Source of the DNA: JBFLVQ01 sp040758525
GTDB lineage: Bacteria > Acidobacteriota > Blastocatellia > Chloracidobacteriales > JADJPF01
Direction: 5' to 3'
Assembly: GCA_040758525.1 (NCBI GenBank)
Contig: JBFLVQ010000587.1
Location: 1-6,111 of the forward strand
DNA: 6,111 nt
The notes under the pieces were generated by a model. That model ran no database searches. It was given only the letters and a program-made list of their open reading frames with translations, and was not told where the DNA came from. Positions within the stretch are counted from its first letter, which is position 1; each line of letters opens with the position of its first letter. This document shows positions 5,633 through 6,111 of this stretch, piece after piece. A program made the position numbers and the translations under genes.

Positions 5633-6111
5633 CCAAACAACTCATCCACACCCATTTTCCACCCCGGCACCGCTGGTTCTGCTTCAGCGATTTCACCACG
5701 ATGATAGATCTTTGGATTAGTTGGATCAGATGCGCGATAGACACGAACTACATCATCACTGAGCAAGTCAACATCCCAGACTACCAGAGTGCCAGCAGCG
5801 AAATAGTCTGCTCTTTTGGCAGCCATCGCGCGCTCGGCTGCTGGACCATAATCATTCTCACTACGAACTTCCGCGGCGAAAACAGGAGCACCATCCAGGA
5901 ACTTCATGCCAGACGGCTTACCTGTGAAATAAGCAGCATCAGGGCTGAAGGACTCACGATGTGGTAGCTTCACAGCAAATCCAATACTATCGCTAACAGC
6001 TACACCTGAATGCTCTTTCTGTTCATATTCATATAACCTAAGCCAGATCTTATCGCCGGCACGATTCGGCAAAAAACCAGTAGGGGGCATGTGGACAATC
6101 TCTCCATTAAC
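5629..6111 (-). CDS. Uma2-family (DUF820) PD-(D/E)XK nuclease-like protein, 5' end outside window
   Basis: The visible 160 residues have the Uma2/DUF820 pattern. A 'NGEIVHMPPTG' start-like segment is followed by a helix, then SPDAAYF carrying the conserved Asp. Next come FAAEVRSENDYG (conserved Glu), AAKRADYFAAGTLVVWDVD (conserved Lys and the YxxxG-xxxVWxVD signature), and the C-terminal strand and VDELF end. Counting from the internal Met at 6090, the likely active-site residues are D51, E74 and K92. The family is usually about 190-200 residues. The frame is open to the window edge upstream of the Met at 6090 (VNGEIVH), so that Met is internal and roughly 30 residues are missing. These genes are common, often multi-copy, in Cyanobacteria, Acidobacteriota and related groups. 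The restriction-type nuclease fold is established by family; the biological role is poorly known. The gene is visibly more GC-rich than its neighbours. Confidence 0.9.
   Translation of the reverse strand, partial: VNGEIVHMPPTGFLPNRAGDKIWLRLYEYEQKEHSGVAVSDSIGFAVKLPHRESFSPDAAYFTGKPSGMKFLDGAPVFAAEVRSENDYGPAAERAMAAKRADYFAAGTLVVWDVDLLSDDVVRVYRASDPTNPKIYHRGEIAEAEPAVPGWKMGVDELFG

Noticed and set aside
5701..5967. 88-codon plus-strand frame over the Uma2-family gene
   Set aside because: It is antisense to a gene with clear family motifs and has no features of its own.

Overview
The window is AT-rich bacterial chromosome carrying four recognisable genes, one weak small ORF and a repeat-filled intergenic spacer. 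No ribosomal or housekeeping gene is present, so taxonomy is inference. A large anti-sigma-zinc-finger / TPR membrane protein, a Uma2-family (DUF820) nuclease and an uncharacterised all-beta-looking protein are together most reminiscent of Acidobacteriota (Blastocatellia-like) accessory DNA. Cyanobacteria, Chloroflexota or Planctomycetota remain possible.

Layout, left to right. Positions 3-704 (+) hold an unrecognised protein, probably missing its N-terminus at the window edge. It runs tail-to-tail into a large minus-strand gene (697-4008), and the two stop codons overlap by 8 bp. The large gene encodes about 1100 residues: two ZAS/zf-HC2-type zinc fingers, a helical linker, a divergent sigma-70 region-2-like domain, a low-complexity linker, one clear transmembrane helix and a long TPR array. 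Immediately upstream, overlapping by 20 bp, is a 270-residue minus-strand gene (3989-4801). It encodes two tandemly duplicated helix-turn-helix modules followed by a Lys/Arg-rich tail resembling histone H1 tails. A good sigma-70-type promoter (TTAACA, 17 bp, TAGAAT) and a pair of direct GGTTCT repeats precede it. The two minus-strand genes look like one operon.

Positions 4802-5628 contain no convincing gene, only a weak 65-codon ORF (5010-5207). The spacer also holds three short tandem-repeat tracts (18-bp, 11-bp and 10-bp periods, 5264-5454) and a purine-rich tract (5537-5612). The right edge (5629-6111, minus) is the 3' part of a Uma2-family PD-(D/E)XK nuclease-like gene, visibly less AT-rich than the rest.

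The best candidate for an undescribed system is the two-gene operon. One protein looks built to bind and perhaps compact DNA. The other carries a sigma-like domain and anti-sigma zinc fingers in the same chain, tethered to the membrane and joined to a TPR interaction domain. A membrane-linked transcription switch is a reasonable hypothesis but is not shown by the sequence.
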